In this document: positions 13,097-24,401 of the stretch, piece by piece | Layout: every line of letters starts with the position of its first letter | Numbering within the stretch: position 1 is the first letter of the stretch | The notes under the pieces: model-generated | What the model was told of the DNA's origin: nothing | The model's database searches: none | What the model saw: the letters and a program-made list of their open reading frames with translations, nothing else | NCBI GenBank assembly: GCA_036346375.1 | Contig: CM070520.1 | Location: 15,697,791-15,761,790 of the forward strand | DNA from: Guadua angustifolia | Taxonomy: Eukaryota; Streptophyta; Magnoliopsida; Poales; Poaceae | Direction: 5' to 3' | DNA: 64,000 nucleotides | Made by a program: the position numbers and the translations under genes

Positions 13097-13648
13097 TCAG
13101 CCCTTTTGAACCTGCCCCTCCTGGGCCGTCGAGTTTCCTTTCTTGATCTTGCCTTTGCAATTCTTGCTTATGCCGGTATTCTTGATCATACCCTGGTTTA
13201 CCAACTGAAGTATCGCTTCCACCTTTTCTTTGCTGAGAGGTCTTTCAAAGTGTGAAGCAAACTGTTCAAATAAATCAGTATGAGAGTTATTATGTTGAGG
13301 TGGTGGAGATAATTCCCTGAGCTTGGTTGCAAGAAGGTCTTGTGCTAACTGTAAAGTACCTCTGTTGACTCCTAACCTGGCTTTGGTTTTAGCTGCCAGC
13401 CTAGCACTTCTCCTTTGGATGGTGATATTAAGGTTTGTAGAGTTGTGTTCTGAATTAGGCGGCTCTGTGGCATTGAGACTAGGAGGAGTTTGTAAGAGAG
13501 GGGTTTCAGGGTTATGTGATATCTCATTGATGTAATCCTCTATCCCGAGCTGGGTACTAGAGAGATTTTGCGCTGGCTGTGTAGCTGAGTGGCATATAGG
13601 CTCTGATGACCCAGTGGAATGTGTGATTTGGTGCCTGCCCACAAGCAA
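13097..13648 (-). pseudogene. LINE ORF1 C-terminal fragment
   Basis: A 183-codon frame with the RRSARLAAK motif, followed by a helical stretch (LAQDLLATKLREL) and a basic tail, like the C-terminal part of ORF1 proteins in grass L1 elements. These bind the element RNA. The N-terminal zinc-knuckle half is absent because the insertion is 5'-truncated near 13650. The first Met is arbitrary; the frame simply opens at the truncation. Confidence 0.6.
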
Positions 13649-13650
13649 CT

Positions 13651-14911
13651 TTGACCACTATTTTTATTGTAATATATTTATGGGACCCAATAAAATTATA
13701 GTATTATTAAAGTACTTTATCTAAAAAGATGTTGATAGATAAAGTTTCAAAACTTTAACCACATGTATCCTAGAACGACATATTTTTGTGAATTGGTGGA
13801 AGTAGTAGCTAGCCGATCTAGCTCTCTAACTGTGAAATGTCGAGATGTACATGTGTTGTGTGTGCAGATACTATAGGAGAGTTCTAGATTGGGTAGAAAA
13901 GAGGTAAAAAAAAAAGAGAGGAAGAGATGACGTCCAGGAGATTTGTTGCAGAGAGAGACAGAGAGAGAGGAGGGAAGAACATGACACGTGGGCCATGTAC
14001 AACATTTGCCTCGGTTAGTGAAGGACAAAACGGTCTTTGCACAACATCACCACGGTTTGACTGGCAAAACTTGGTCAACAATGGCATAACTAAAAGGGTA
14101 AAGTTTTGAAAAGCAATGGCATTTGAGGGAGCATGTGTTTTGTAGTCGATCATGGATCCGGATCTTTGCCATGGCATAGAAACAATTTAATCTAAAGGAA
14201 GGAAAGATGGTTACATTACCAATTTAAAAGCGGCACTAAGAAGTGCATCCCCTCTGTCGATTTCTATAAGATGTCCATGTATTTTAAGATTCAGACTATG
14301 TATCGTTCGATCAACAATTAGATCAATATGTAGTTCCGTGACACAAAAAGCGATACCATTAGATTTATATTTGAATGTGCTTTGTTACGAGATTATAATT
14401 TTGTAGCCATTAACAATATAATATATAAATGATATTCAGTCAAAGTACAATTTTGGAGACCATCTTAAATCAAACTGCACCCTATAAAAATCAAGATAGG
14501 GAATACTTAATAAGATTTATTGCCTGAAGAGTCAATTAAGGCACCAAATGCTACTGGTGTCATATTTGATATTGATCTTTCCAAATTCACGTTTTGTATT
14601 AATTGAATTCGAGTTTAATCATGAGTTTGTTTACCTTATTCCATTTAGGTTAGATGGTCAGGGAAGGAACATCTACATATATAGTTATGATTTAGTGCCG
14701 TTTATTGTTTGTTCTTACGTTTGAATTCAAGACTAAGTGACTTGGACACAATCACATGGATACAAACACACATGCGCGCACACTTTTATCATAAACAAGA
14801 AAATGTTTTGTAATAGCTACTTTCCACATTAACAATTGCTTTCTTCCAAATTGCCAATTTCCTTACATACTGAAACTTGAGTGAAATTATACAAGAACAC
14901 ATTTAATGATC
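13651..14911. other. NLR copy A intron, includes a decayed Stowaway-like MITE
   Basis: Intron DNA between two LINE insertions. From about 14345 it matches copy B (43861 onward). The part at about 14246-14509 has degenerate CCCTCTGTC and GATAGGGAATAC ends like an old Stowaway MITE. 13651-14245 has no counterpart in copy B, which lost it. The GAGAGA-rich patch at 13910-13980 is low complexity. No gene is seen. Confidence 0.5.
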
Positions 14912-17010
14912 CAAATTGCGCATGATTTGAATGCCATCTCCGCGATCTTCTCGACCTTTGGAGAGGCCACAGGTCTACGGACGAATCTTCACAAGTCCGA
15001 AATCTACCCCCATCAAATACGACGACGTGGACTTGACAAGTATCATACAGGGTTTCCCCGCACAACTGAGGTCCTTCCTGTGCAAATACCTTGGCCTACC
15101 CCTGCGACCCGCCAAGACCCAGAGGATTGACTTCCAACACATCTTAGATAAAGTAGGAGCAAGATTAGCAGGTTGGAAAGGAAAGCCGCTTTCCAGGGCA
15201 GGCAGGCTAGTCCTCGCAGACTCCGTGCTTACCTCCCTTGCCACCTATCAGCTGTCGGTTCTGCCTATCTCGCGGTGGGCTATCAAGAAGCTAGACAGGA
15301 TCAGGAGAAATTTTATCTGGAGAGGCGATGAAAATTGTTCAGGTGGCCACTGTCTAGTGAATTGAAAAAAAGTTTGTAGACCAAAAAATTTAGGGGGCCT
15401 AGGCATCAAAGATCTTGAAAGGTTTGGCCGCGCGCTCCAGCTGCGGTGGCTTTGGCACCAATGGAAAAACCAACCGACAGCTTATGAGCAAAAGGACTCG
15501 ATGTTTGATCATTCAGATATATCGCTCTTCAGGGCCAGCATTACCATTAGCCTAGGAGATGGAAAGACGGCCAGGTTTTGGAATTCCCATTAGCTTAATG
15601 GAGTCTCGCCAAGAGATATTGCGCCGAACTGTGATAGCATAGTGCGGAGAAAGAGGAGGTCGGTTTATGATGGGTTATCCAATGGGGCAACATATCCTGT
15701 GCACACAGACTTTCCATGTATACATCGTGCACACCAACTAACAAAGGTTATGAAAAATTCTGAAAAAAAATTGTAGATGTACTTTATAGATTGCTCTACC
15801 TATGTATGAAGTTTCAAGGAGTTTAAACTTGTCAGAATTTTCTCTTTTTTGTAACTCTCGATATATAATGAAGTACATCTACAATTTTATACATAGGTAG
15901 AGTAATCTATGAAGTACATCTACAATTTTTTTCAGAATTTTTCGTAACTTTTGTTAGTTGGTGTGCACGGTGTGTATACGGAAAGGTCTGTGTGCACAGG
16001 ATACGTTGCCATCCAATGGCTTGTGGATAACTTCGCTTAGGAGGATCTCGTCCACGACTCAGCTCCACGAGTTCTTTTTGCTATGGCAGGCTATTCAACA
16101 AGTCAACCTTCAAATCGACTTCGCAGATGACATACTCTGGAAATGGACAGAACATGGGCAATATACGGCGAAATCCGCGTATCTCGCCCAATTCCAGGGG
16201 TCGGTCTCCGACAATGCCTACAGGAGGATTTGGAAGGCTGGCACAGAAAACAAATGTAGATTTTTTGCATGGTTATTTATCTAGGACAGGTTGCTCACGG
16301 CTGACAGGTTAGCGGCAAGAGATTGGCCGCATTCCACGTCTTGCCCCCTCTGCGGGTCAGAACCAGAATCGGCAGTTCATCTCTTTCTTCTTTGCCCTTT
16401 TGCCAACTAGATTTGGGCAAAGATCTTCTCCCAGCTACAATCAAACCGTCCCATCTCCAACACAGGGCTATCGACATCGCATTGGTGTAATCTTATCCCT
16501 CAGAGAGCGTTTTCTGCCTCTCCTGTAGAGGTGGACGGATGCTAATCTACTCTTTATAGAACATATGGAAAGAAAGGAACGCGAGAATCTTCATAATCTT
16601 TATCAAACCCCCCATGTCATCTTTTCTCGGATTGTGCAGGACGTAAACTCCTACAAGATGGCGATACACTCCGGTTAGCTGGCCACGCCAAGGGTCGCTT
16701 CAGCCTCACTGCGAAGATATCTCTTCTTTTGTCAGCCCACACCTTCTTCACCGCCCTGTAAAAGTCTAGAGAAGAGTAGCCCTCTGTAGTTTTTTTTCTC
16801 CTTTTCGAGAGATCGGGGTTTCTTCACCCGAGGGTTAGGGGGAATGGCTTTTAGTTTTTCTTTTAGCTTCAAGGTTTTCTGGAGGTTTGCTCTCTTCGTT
16901 CGAATCCCCCGGCGTTTTTTGTCCTTTTCTATGCTGCGCCTTTCGACTACTCTGTCTTCTAATCCTTCTTTAATGCATGGCAGGACTCCTACCTTTTCTT
17001 TAAAAAAAAT
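14912..17010 (+). mobile_element. 5'-truncated LINE in NLR intron, plus strand
   Basis: A decayed L1-type ORF2 3' half. It begins inside the RT domain just after the YADD region (ATGLRTNLHKSEIYP), with RT thumb blocks (YLGLPLRP, GWKGKPLSRAGR, RRNFIWRG) and the zf-RVT end (CPLCGSEPESAVHL near 16340). It ends in a TTCTTT-rich UTR and an A8 tail at 17002-17009. The flanks share at least TGATC (14907-14911 and 17011-17015), consistent with a short target-site duplication. Stops and frameshifts throughout make it inactive. It lies in the intron of NLR copy A and is absent from copy B. Confidence 0.85.
15686..16010. mobile_element. Mutator-type foldback MITE, 325 bp, TSD ATCCAATGG
   Basis: It interrupts the LINE. 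Both ends start GGCAAC(A/G)TATCCTGTGCAC in opposite orientation, and the inverted repeat continues inward for over 100 bp on each side (TTGGTGTGCAC, TCAGAATTTTTC and AGTACATCTACAATTTT blocks), so it would fold into a long hairpin. It is flanked by a perfect 9-bp duplication ATCCAATGG (15677-15685 and 16011-16019), as expected of Mutator-like elements. No coding capacity. Confidence 0.88.
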
Positions 17011-17331
17011 TGATCAAATGTGACCGATTACCTCCTACGTGGTAATTGGTTAAATTTTGGCTAGGAGCCCTTGTTTTGTAATAGCTACTTTCCACATTAA
17101 CAATTGCTTCCTTCCAAATTGTCTATTTCCTTAAATACTAAAACTTAAGTGAAATTATAAAAGAACACATTTAATGATCAAATGTGACCGAGTACCTCTA
17201 CCTCGTACGAGGTAATTGGTTAAATTTTGGCTAGGAGCCCATGTTTAACTAAGTTGGAGTTCTCTTAGAAGTTACTAACTAGCATCGCGTAAGGAAAAAG
17301 TAAATCGAAATAAGCAAAGCCAGAGTCATAC
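17011..17331. repeat. Tandem-duplicated intron segment split by the LINE
   Basis: A block of about 165 bp, from ttttgtaatagctac to ttggctaggagccc, is present twice in copy A. The first copy is split by the LINE (about 14805-14911 plus 17011-17070); the second is whole at 17073-17242. Copy B has it once (about 44747-44907). The remainder up to 17331 is the start of the intron, beginning with the donor GTATGA on the minus strand. Confidence 0.7.
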
Positions 17332-18182
17332 TTCTTTTCTTTTACTTGGCTCTTGAGCTTGTCCTTGAGCTGATCTTCTTTCCATTCTTCAATTCCGCTG
17401 AGGGGACCCTCTGAAGCACCGGCCTGCTGCTCATGGAACTGCTTGACAAGGTTCCTCAGAAGCGTCAGGAGATTGAACTTCTGCGACGCCTGCACCGATG
17501 CTCTGCAATCGAATTCGTCTCCAAACTTGCGGCACACCTCCATGGCTAATGTGGTCTTGCCAAGGCCGCCAACCCCGAAAATGGCAAAGAACGTCAGCTG
17601 AGTGCTCCACTTACCCTCAGCCAACCATTGCTCGGCCTCCTCCATGGCACCCTCGATGCCCACAGGCTGCTTGGTGCCAATGAGCTGTGGAGTTGGGGTC
17701 AGAGCGTCCGTAGGACCATCACCTTCCGCGGGTTTGATGTCATCGTCTTTAAGGTTCTCCACCCCGTATCTGGTGCGCCGGTCGCTGACATGCTGCGCCC
17801 GAACCTTGAGGTTGCCGATCTCGGTGGCGATGCAGCGGCGGGCGTACAGCGTGGTGAGGAGGAACCACACCCTCCGGAGGTGCTTCAGCTTGCCCGTTCC
17901 GCGGGGCTCGCGGCCGAGGCGGTGGCCGATGTTGTCGATGCAGTCCTCGATGTCGTAGGCCACCTCCCGCACCTGCTTCATCCAGTCCTGCCTCTGCTCG
18001 TCGTGGCCGTTGGCCCGCTTGACCCTGCTTATGAAAGCCTGCATGCTGGCCACCTCGTCGTTGATGTATTGGATGTCGTCGCGGACGCCGCTGACCAGGG
18101 TGTACTCCTGTGCGAGGAAGCCTCCGAGCTTGCCGACGAGGGACTTCACGGCGTTGTTCGAGGCACCGACGACGAGCTCCAT
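17332..18182 (-). pseudogene. CC-NB-ARC-LRR NLR copy A, exon 1 (coiled coil and P-loop)
   Basis: The first exon encodes an Rx-N type coiled coil (MELVVGAS at the start; DDIQYINDEVASMQAF; an EDVID-like VAYDIEDCID), then the start of NB-ARC with P-loop GVGGLGKTT near residue 205 and RNBS-A (FDCRASVQ). It ends at donor AA|GTATGA; spliced to exon 2 at 7963 the frame reads EKK-YLILIDD, as in copy B. The exon itself is open, but exon 2 is broken and the intron is now 9.4 kb. It starts 535 bp from, and opposite to, the plus-strand gene. Resemblance to Pik-2-type proteins is from memory. Confidence 0.85.
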
Positions 18183-18717
18183 GGTCGATCTTCTCGCCGC
18201 TCTTCTCTTACTCCCAGCCCCAACACGGATGGATCTCTTAGCCTTTAGGTTAGGTTACCATGTGCGTCACCACCAACCCGAGCCTTTGTTTTTTCATTAA
18301 TTTTGACGGGGAGAAGTGCAGGCCAAATGCATTAAGAAGTAGAGAATCTCTGGTCAAACGAACCACACCTACCAAAGGACCAAGGTATTATCCCTGAAAT
18401 TTGTCGGAGATATTATCCCTGAAACTGTCTTTTGATCACGTAGAGATGATACAGCCACATAAAAGACAGCGCTGGTCTGAAGGGCCCGTTAATTAAAGGC
18501 CACAAGCTCTATTCGTCTCAGTAGATATTTTCATCCGATCGAGGATGCCATATTAGCAAAATACCCTCTTGCTAGGTCTCTCTGTCTCGTCTTGTTGCGA
18601 AGTTGCTCCGTCAACAACTCAACATTTCCATATTTCCACTCGATCATTGGCCGGGCATAAGCAGTAGTTGCGGGTTTCCAGATTTTTCTGCGCAGGGAGG
18701 GAGAGGGAGAGATCGAG
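18183..18717. promoter_or_regulatory. Shared bidirectional promoter region of NLR pair 1
   Basis: The 535 bp between the divergent start codons is the only space available for both promoters. The half next to the minus gene (tttaggttaggttacc) is repeated upstream of copy B (about 45905) and orphan fragment C (about 49465). The half next to the plus gene (gatcgagatggc and the GGGAGAGGGAGAG run) is repeated before 50032. Head-to-head layout with a shared promoter is known for cooperating plant NLR pairs. No individual factor site is claimed. Confidence 0.55.
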
Positions 18718-20862
18718 ATGGCAGATGCAGCTTCCAATGAGGAGGATGAGATCGGGAAGAAGATGAAGGAAGCAATGGAGGAGACGGAGTCCCTTGATAG
18801 GAGGATCTCCGCGCTGCTGCGGCAGGCTCCTGCGCGAGTCGACCGGGTCTGTTCCTTATTGAAGATGACGCAGATGGAGCTGAGCACCATCCTTGCACAG
18901 TTGCAGCGTCTGCAAACATTGAAAAAGTCGCCTCGTCGGAATCGCATGACGTTGGATCAGTTGCTGGAGATGGACAAAATAATCAGGCGCATACTCGATG
19001 AGTACGAGCGGCCTCCTCCACGTCACGTCCTGCACAGAGCTGCTCGCTGCCTCCGCCGTACTACTACTGCAGGGCTCTCGGATTTGGAGGAACGATTCTC
19101 TTCCGCTCTCACCATACACACCTCGAATTATAAGCATCTTCTGCTGGTCGGTGACGATGGTGATGATACGGCGGCCTCTACCTCATCACGGATATATAGT
19201 GAACTTCCTTCCTGGTTAAAGCTATGGTCACTATACACGGTGAGCATGTTTCCACAGGGGTACATATTTGACAAACACCGTCTGAACTGGAGATGGGGTG
19301 CATCGCAATTCTCGGAACTCGTCGACAGGGAAGTGATCACCAGGGCAGCAAACTACGGAGAAAAGCCGGCTGCAGAGGAGGGCTGCCACTGGCAGATGAA
19401 TCCTGATATGCTGCAGTTCCTTGCTACCGAATCAGCCAACAAGGGTATTGTTTGTACCAGCGGCATGCTCAACTCAGCAGCAGCTACAGGTGACAACGCG
19501 AGTACTGATATACTACGCTGGCTATCCCTCCACCAGCCTGATCCGGAGCTCCCAACGCTGCTGGAAACAAAGGATCTGTCTCAAACCCGTTCACTAGCTG
19601 TCTCTGGTGCAGTAGAAGGAATCCCTCTCGATAAGTTTATCTATTTGAATGAATTGGATCTGGAAGGTTGGGAGAATTTGAAGGATGAGGACTTACCGCT
19701 CATATGCAGCAAAATGTTACTGCTGAGTTATCTAGGCGTGAGGAACACAGGGGTTACAAGGCTCCCACCCGAGATCAAGGAGCTACACATTCTATATGTA
19801 TTGGACGTGAGCCACACGAGCATAAGGGAGCTCCCATCAGAAGTACGCGAGCTAGAATGCTTGTATTCACTGGACCTGAGAAGCACACAAATAAGGCAAC
19901 TGCCAGAGCAAATTGTTGAGTGTACACGTTTGTGTGATCTGCTAATTGGCGGCGATGGAATTAATCCTGATGAGACAGCAACAAAGATACCGGAGGGGAT
20001 AGCGCGTGCCGATCACCTACGCACGCTAGCTACTGCTGACTTAAGCGAATGCTCTGCAAGCTACGTAGAGGCTCTTGGTCGGCTAAAGTACTTGAAGGTG
20101 CTTGCAATAACCTGGTCTTTTCACCAGTGCACTGACGGAAGATACCAGGACGCTCTACGGTCATCCATCGGAAAATGGTGGCACCTCAAGTCCCTGACAA
20201 TCCACTGTGGGCTCGGTTGTTCCATGGAGTTCCTGGGCGCACAGCTGCCTCAACCTCCTCAGACTCTCGAGACTTTCAAGGTAACAACCGGAAGATTTTT
20301 TGTTGTTCCCAAATGGATCCAAGGGCTCGAGTATCTTTCTTTCTTGCAAATCACGGTTTGCATGCTAGGCACGGACGATCTAAAGATCCTTGGAGAGTTG
20401 CCCAATTTGCAGTGCCTTGTGCTAGGCTTGGACTTCCTCCCAGAGGAAGCCACAGTGATTCCAAGCGAGTCGTTCAGGCGGCTTCGGAAATTCTCGGTCG
20501 ATTGTGCAGTGCCATGGCTGGCTTTCAGAGAAGGAGCAATGCCGGAGCTCAGATACCTCGACCTAGAAATATGCTCAGGCCCACCGAATGAAAAGAGTAT
20601 TCCTACAGGCATCAACAAGCTTGGCAAGCTCAGTGAGGTAGTCCTCCGGTACAGCAAATGGTGCGGCGACAGCTCCAGCGTGAAGATGACAGTCGAGGCG
20701 GTGAAGAAGGCGGTTGCCAGGCATGACAACTGGATCATCCTCGTCATCAATGGCATCCAACATGTTATTCAGGCAGAGGGAGTTGAGGAGACAGTGAGGG
20801 GGACAACAACCGGGATCGAGAGTGAAAATGAGATTGTAGGCGAAATCGAAATTGAAGCCTAG
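18718..20862 (+). CDS. NB-less NLR-like protein (helical N-terminus, winged helix, LRR), intact
   Basis: An uninterrupted 714-codon single exon. Residues about 1-100 are charged and helix-prone (EEDEIGKKMKEAMEETESL). At about 158-182, LPSWLKLWSLYTVSMFPQGY matches the RNBS-D/ARC2 start of NLRs, and DMLQFLATES near 230 sits where MHD should be. Residues about 308-640 are LRRs (LDLEGWENL; SIRELPSEVREL). There is no P-loop, kinase-2 or GLPLAI, so nucleotide binding is not expected. The start is supported by a good context (gagatggca) and by conservation with the copy at 50032. The C-terminus is acidic. It faces a Pik-2-like NLR head to head, so a role as sensor, regulator or decoy partner is inference. 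It may simply be an internally deleted NLR kept open by chance. Confidence 0.85.
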   Translation: MADAASNEEDEIGKKMKEAMEETESLDRRISALLRQAPARVDRVCSLLKMTQMELSTILAQLQRLQTLKKSPRRNRMTLDQLLEMDKIIRRILDEYERPPPRHVLHRAARCLRRTTTAGLSDLEERFSSALTIHTSNYKHLLLVGDDGDDTAASTSSRIYSELPSWLKLWSLYTVSMFPQGYIFDKHRLNWRWGASQFSELVDREVITRAANYGEKPAAEEGCHWQMNPDMLQFLATESANKGIVCTSGMLNSAAATGDNASTDILRWLSLHQPDPELPTLLETKDLSQTRSLAVSGAVEGIPLDKFIYLNELDLEGWENLKDEDLPLICSKMLLLSYLGVRNTGVTRLPPEIKELHILYVLDVSHTSIRELPSEVRELECLYSLDLRSTQIRQLPEQIVECTRLCDLLIGGDGINPDETATKIPEGIARADHLRTLATADLSECSASYVEALGRLKYLKVLAITWSFHQCTDGRYQDALRSSIGKWWHLKSLTIHCGLGCSMEFLGAQLPQPPQTLETFKVTTGRFFVVPKWIQGLEYLSFLQITVCMLGTDDLKILGELPNLQCLVLGLDFLPEEATVIPSESFRRLRKFSVDCAVPWLAFREGAMPELRYLDLEICSGPPNEKSIPTGINKLGKLSEVVLRYSKWCGDSSSVKMTVEAVKKAVARHDNWIILVINGIQHVIQAEGVEETVRGTTTGIESENEIVGEIEIEA

Positions 20863-22324
20863 ATGCCGTGACAAGGTAAAACTCTCGTGCACTGCATCTG
20901 TTACTAGTTGCTACCTGAAAAAATTGTGAAAATGCCACCGCTAAGGTTGGCCCTTGCTAAAATGCCACCCCTCTCTCAATGACATATGGGACCTTCTGCG
21001 GTTTTTCATTCGTTTCCATATATACTGCTTCAGCGCAGAGGCAAATATGTTTGTTCCCTCGGCCATCTGCAGACAAGAAACGAAGTAATATTTGCCGCGG
21101 CTTTTGCAATGGCTGCTGCTATCTGTATCCTAGCTTTTACGACTGTCAGGTAATGCGTCTGTTCGCCTTGACGTTAACACAACGAAATCATTAATAATGT
21201 GATCCGACAAGCATGTCCAGTTACAAATTTCGTTTTCAGACATCTCAAAGGCGGTCGAAATCGGACCAAATGAAAAAAAAACAAATTTCAAATTCGGTAT
21301 TTTGGCGGCCAACAAAACTGAAATTTTAGCCCTTTTTAACCCCTTTGAAATGGTCTCCCAAAGTGACCGAAATTTGTATATGTATTTTTTGGCAAAATTT
21401 CCACGTGTATTCCTTAGAAAATGCATTACAATTCACCATAAATTTTTTTTTGCTAAATCCGATCCTAAAAATATAAAAACCGGCCGAATTTGTGATCAAC
21501 CGTCAAAAAACCCAAATTCTGCAAAAAAAATCCTGAAATCTGTAGCAATGTGAAAATTTTGAAATTTCTTATCTTGCCGAGATTTCGACCGAGATTTTGG
21601 ACCCTGGTTCAAACTTCAAAGCACCCAGTAGTGCAAACTGCAAAGCATCAGCACGTAATATAAATCACCGCAGCGCAGAACACAGATCGAAACGAAGCAT
21701 CAAGAACAAGGCTGCTGAAAAAGTAAGCTAACATTGCAATTTAAGGAGCTTTTGATCGCTGAATTGACAAAAGCCTATACAATGAACCAAAATAAGAAAC
21801 ACCCGACATTAACATAAACATATTCTGAAGTACCAGCTTCCTAAGTGTCTTCCTACAATGCCTTGTCGATATAGAAGAGGCAAGGTAGCTCTCATAAATT
21901 TTATTTTCAACAGCAGCAATCAGAATAGCGTATATAACCAAAGCGATTGGTTGGAATCATTGAGCTATCAAAACCGTATGATACACACAAGGCTTAAGAA
22001 ATATGTATTGAACAACACGTAAAAAAGCATGATTCATTGGTACAGTTACATGTCAGATACTTGAAATAAATTTTGAACAATATGTAGCTCTCATATTCTA
22101 ACTTTTCATCAAACTAATGTCAGTATAGCGTATATTGCCAATGTAACTGGCTGTAATCACTAAGATACATATAGAAGAAAATTGAAACAAGAAACAAAAA
22201 CACTTCAACAAGATAAAAATGTAGAAAGAAATAGCGAATACAGGGAGAAAGAAAGAAGCAAAAGTATGGTCCTATTCAAGTAACCAGAACAAGTACCAGA
22301 ATACAAAATGATAGCACATCTATA
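20863..22324 (+). other. 3' region of plus NLR-like gene, duplicated, with an AT-rich repeat
   Basis: Just after the stop is a possible donor (ACAAG|GTAAAA), and the segment 21020-21160 is repeated at 61530-61675, so this may be UTR with an intron. 21164-21740 is repeated at 63059-63720. Inside, 21225-21610 is rich in GAAATTTCG-type motifs and resembles a degenerate MITE also seen at 63110-63550 and loosely at 33180-33340. 21740-22324 is AT-rich with nothing recognised. Confidence 0.5.
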
Positions 22325-22587
22325 TTGGAGAAAGCTCAGGAGATTCAACAACACAAGAATCTTGAAAAAAGGGACTTCAAGGGCAAAGGTACAAATAAAC
22401 TGACCAACTCTTCTGCTGTCCTACACAATGAAGATTCACTTTCTATGGCTAAAGACTTTGGTCTAAATATGGGTCTATCTGATGTTGAAATCCTAGAAAA
22501 CATTAATCACATTAAGAGTGTGGAAGATGATAGAATGTGTGACTTTGCTGAAAACAATCCTATTGTGTTCAGACCCAATAGTATTGA

Positions 22588-22786
22588 AACTCAATTTTGG
22601 CAAATCGGACACCTTGAATCCGACTTCAATTTTGGCAAATCGGACACCTCGAATCCGAGTCGGATTCCGACACCCGTGTCCGAATCTAACTAGTATTTCC
22701 CGTGTCCAAAAAAACTTGCCGAATCAGACATCCCCAATCTGAGTCGGATTCCAACTCTTGTGTCCGTGTCCAAGTAACACTGGATG
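22588..22786. repeat. Insertion with CGGACAC-type repeats, absent from the paralogous copy
   Basis: Relative to 63860-63890 this copy holds about 200 extra bp, made of a doubled block beginning caattttggcaaatcgg and several forms of CCGTGTCC/GGACAC. A small MITE or local duplication is possible; no clean ends were found. Confidence 0.45.
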
Positions 22787-24401
22787 TTTCATCTAAAAGA
22801 AATGAGTGTTCTGAAAGGGATATCCAAACAGAAGCTCTTCTGGTGGAAGTTGCTTTTGAAGATATGGATATAAATCTCCCTGGACTGAAGTAAGAAGAAA
22901 GGAGTATGTATGACAAATAAAAAAATTTAACACGAAAGGATTAATCTGGATGTGAGAGGGCTTAATGATCTGATTCAAAAATATGACCCCGATTTTGTTG
23001 GCTTTTCTGAAACCAAGAAAAGACTTTTTCCCTGCTAAATCCACTGCTGGTGGTATTTTAGTGAGGTGTAAAAGATTATTTAGTATAAGTTATTTCTCAT
23101 GATACCTCAGATTTTTCTGTTTCTGTGATCTTAAAAAAGAAAAAAAAGATGGAAAAATTTGGAGACGCATAAGCAAGAATTCATAGATGATCTTGGCAAA
23201 TTATTTCAAAACTGGCAGGGTCCCACCAGGCCACCATGATTGGTGGAGAATCTAATCTTGTTTGTTCCAAAGAGGAAAAAATAATGGGATCATTAATCAG
23301 CATTGGACTGATGAGTTCAATTGTTGGATTATCATTTATGACCTTATTGAAATCAAGAGTGTTCGTAGATGTTTTACTTGGGGAAACAATCAGGAAAACT
23401 TAATTCTTGCTGCTATTGAAAATATCTTCGTTACAACTGATTGGGGGGCAGATGTATCCTTCGACTTATATGCAAACACTGCCTAGAGCTGGCAGTGATC
23501 ACACCCCCTTGCTTGTGAATACTGGAGCGAAATATGTCCCAAAAACAAATTTTTTTAAGATTTGAAAAGTGGTGGTTCGATCAAGATGGTTTTTATGACC
23601 TGCTTGCTAAAATATGGAATTCCCCTTGTCATTTTGACAAGGCTATAGATGTTTAGCAATTTAAAGTCAGACTTTTAAGAAAAAACCCTTAAAAGGTTGA
23701 CATTATGTCTGAATCTCTTCCTTTGAATAATGATGATAGGATAGAATATGAAAGACATTTAAAATTAATTAGACCATATTTGGCGTATGGAGGAAACTAA
23801 AGCTAGAGAGCGTTCCAGAAATAGAAACATTTCAGAAGGGGATAGAAATACTGCTTATTTCCAAGCTGTTGCTAATCAGAGAAGAAAGAAAATTATACTA
23901 TCCTTGAAGGTCTAAATCGTATTGTAAAAGATAATCAAGGTATGTTGCAAATTGCAATTGACTTCTGTAAATAATTATTTGGGTATGAACCTAGACTTAA
24001 TATGTTTTTTTATCTGCTGATTGCTGGAGCCTTGAGGAAAAGGTGTCAATTGATGAAAATAATTTTCTTGAATCTGACTTTTCTGAAGAAGAAATAAAGG
24101 GAGCTGTTTTTGAGTCTTATGCTGAAGGAACTCCTGGCACAAATGGATTCCCTTTCCTTTTCTATCAAAAAATTTGGGAGGTAATCAAGTCTGACCTGAT
24201 GGCAATTTTTAGAGATTTTGAAAAAGGACAGTTAGACATATACAGGCTTAATTTTGCCATGATTACTTTGATACCTAAAGAACAAGATGCTGAGTCCATA
24301 AAAAAGTTCAGGCCTATCATTTGGCTAACTGTAGCTTTAAGATCTTTACTAAAGCCATGACATTCAGATTAGCTAGGATTGCTGATAGATTAACTTCCCA
24401 A

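Larger units (their letters stand above)
8566..13650 (-). mobile_element. L1-type LINE, 5'-truncated, minus strand
   Basis: A non-LTR retrotransposon runs on the minus strand inside the intron of NLR copy A. Its 3' end is a poly(T) run at 8566-8575 (poly(A) on the minus strand), preceded by a short UTR. ORF2 occupies 12334-8797 and the C-terminal part of ORF1 13648-13097, so the element is truncated inside ORF1. No clear target-site duplication was found by eye. ORF2 has only a few lesions, which suggests a fairly recent insertion. It is absent from copy B. Confidence 0.85.

Noticed and set aside
12297..13160. 287-codon minus-strand frame
   Set aside because: It spans the repeat-built spacer between LINE ORF1 and ORF2; the sequence is repeat translation.
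17602..18300. Long plus-strand frames opposite NLR exon 1, also at 45453-45987 and 49138-49540
   Set aside because: They are shadows of the high-GC coiled-coil exon on the minus strand; they recur wherever that exon is duplicated.
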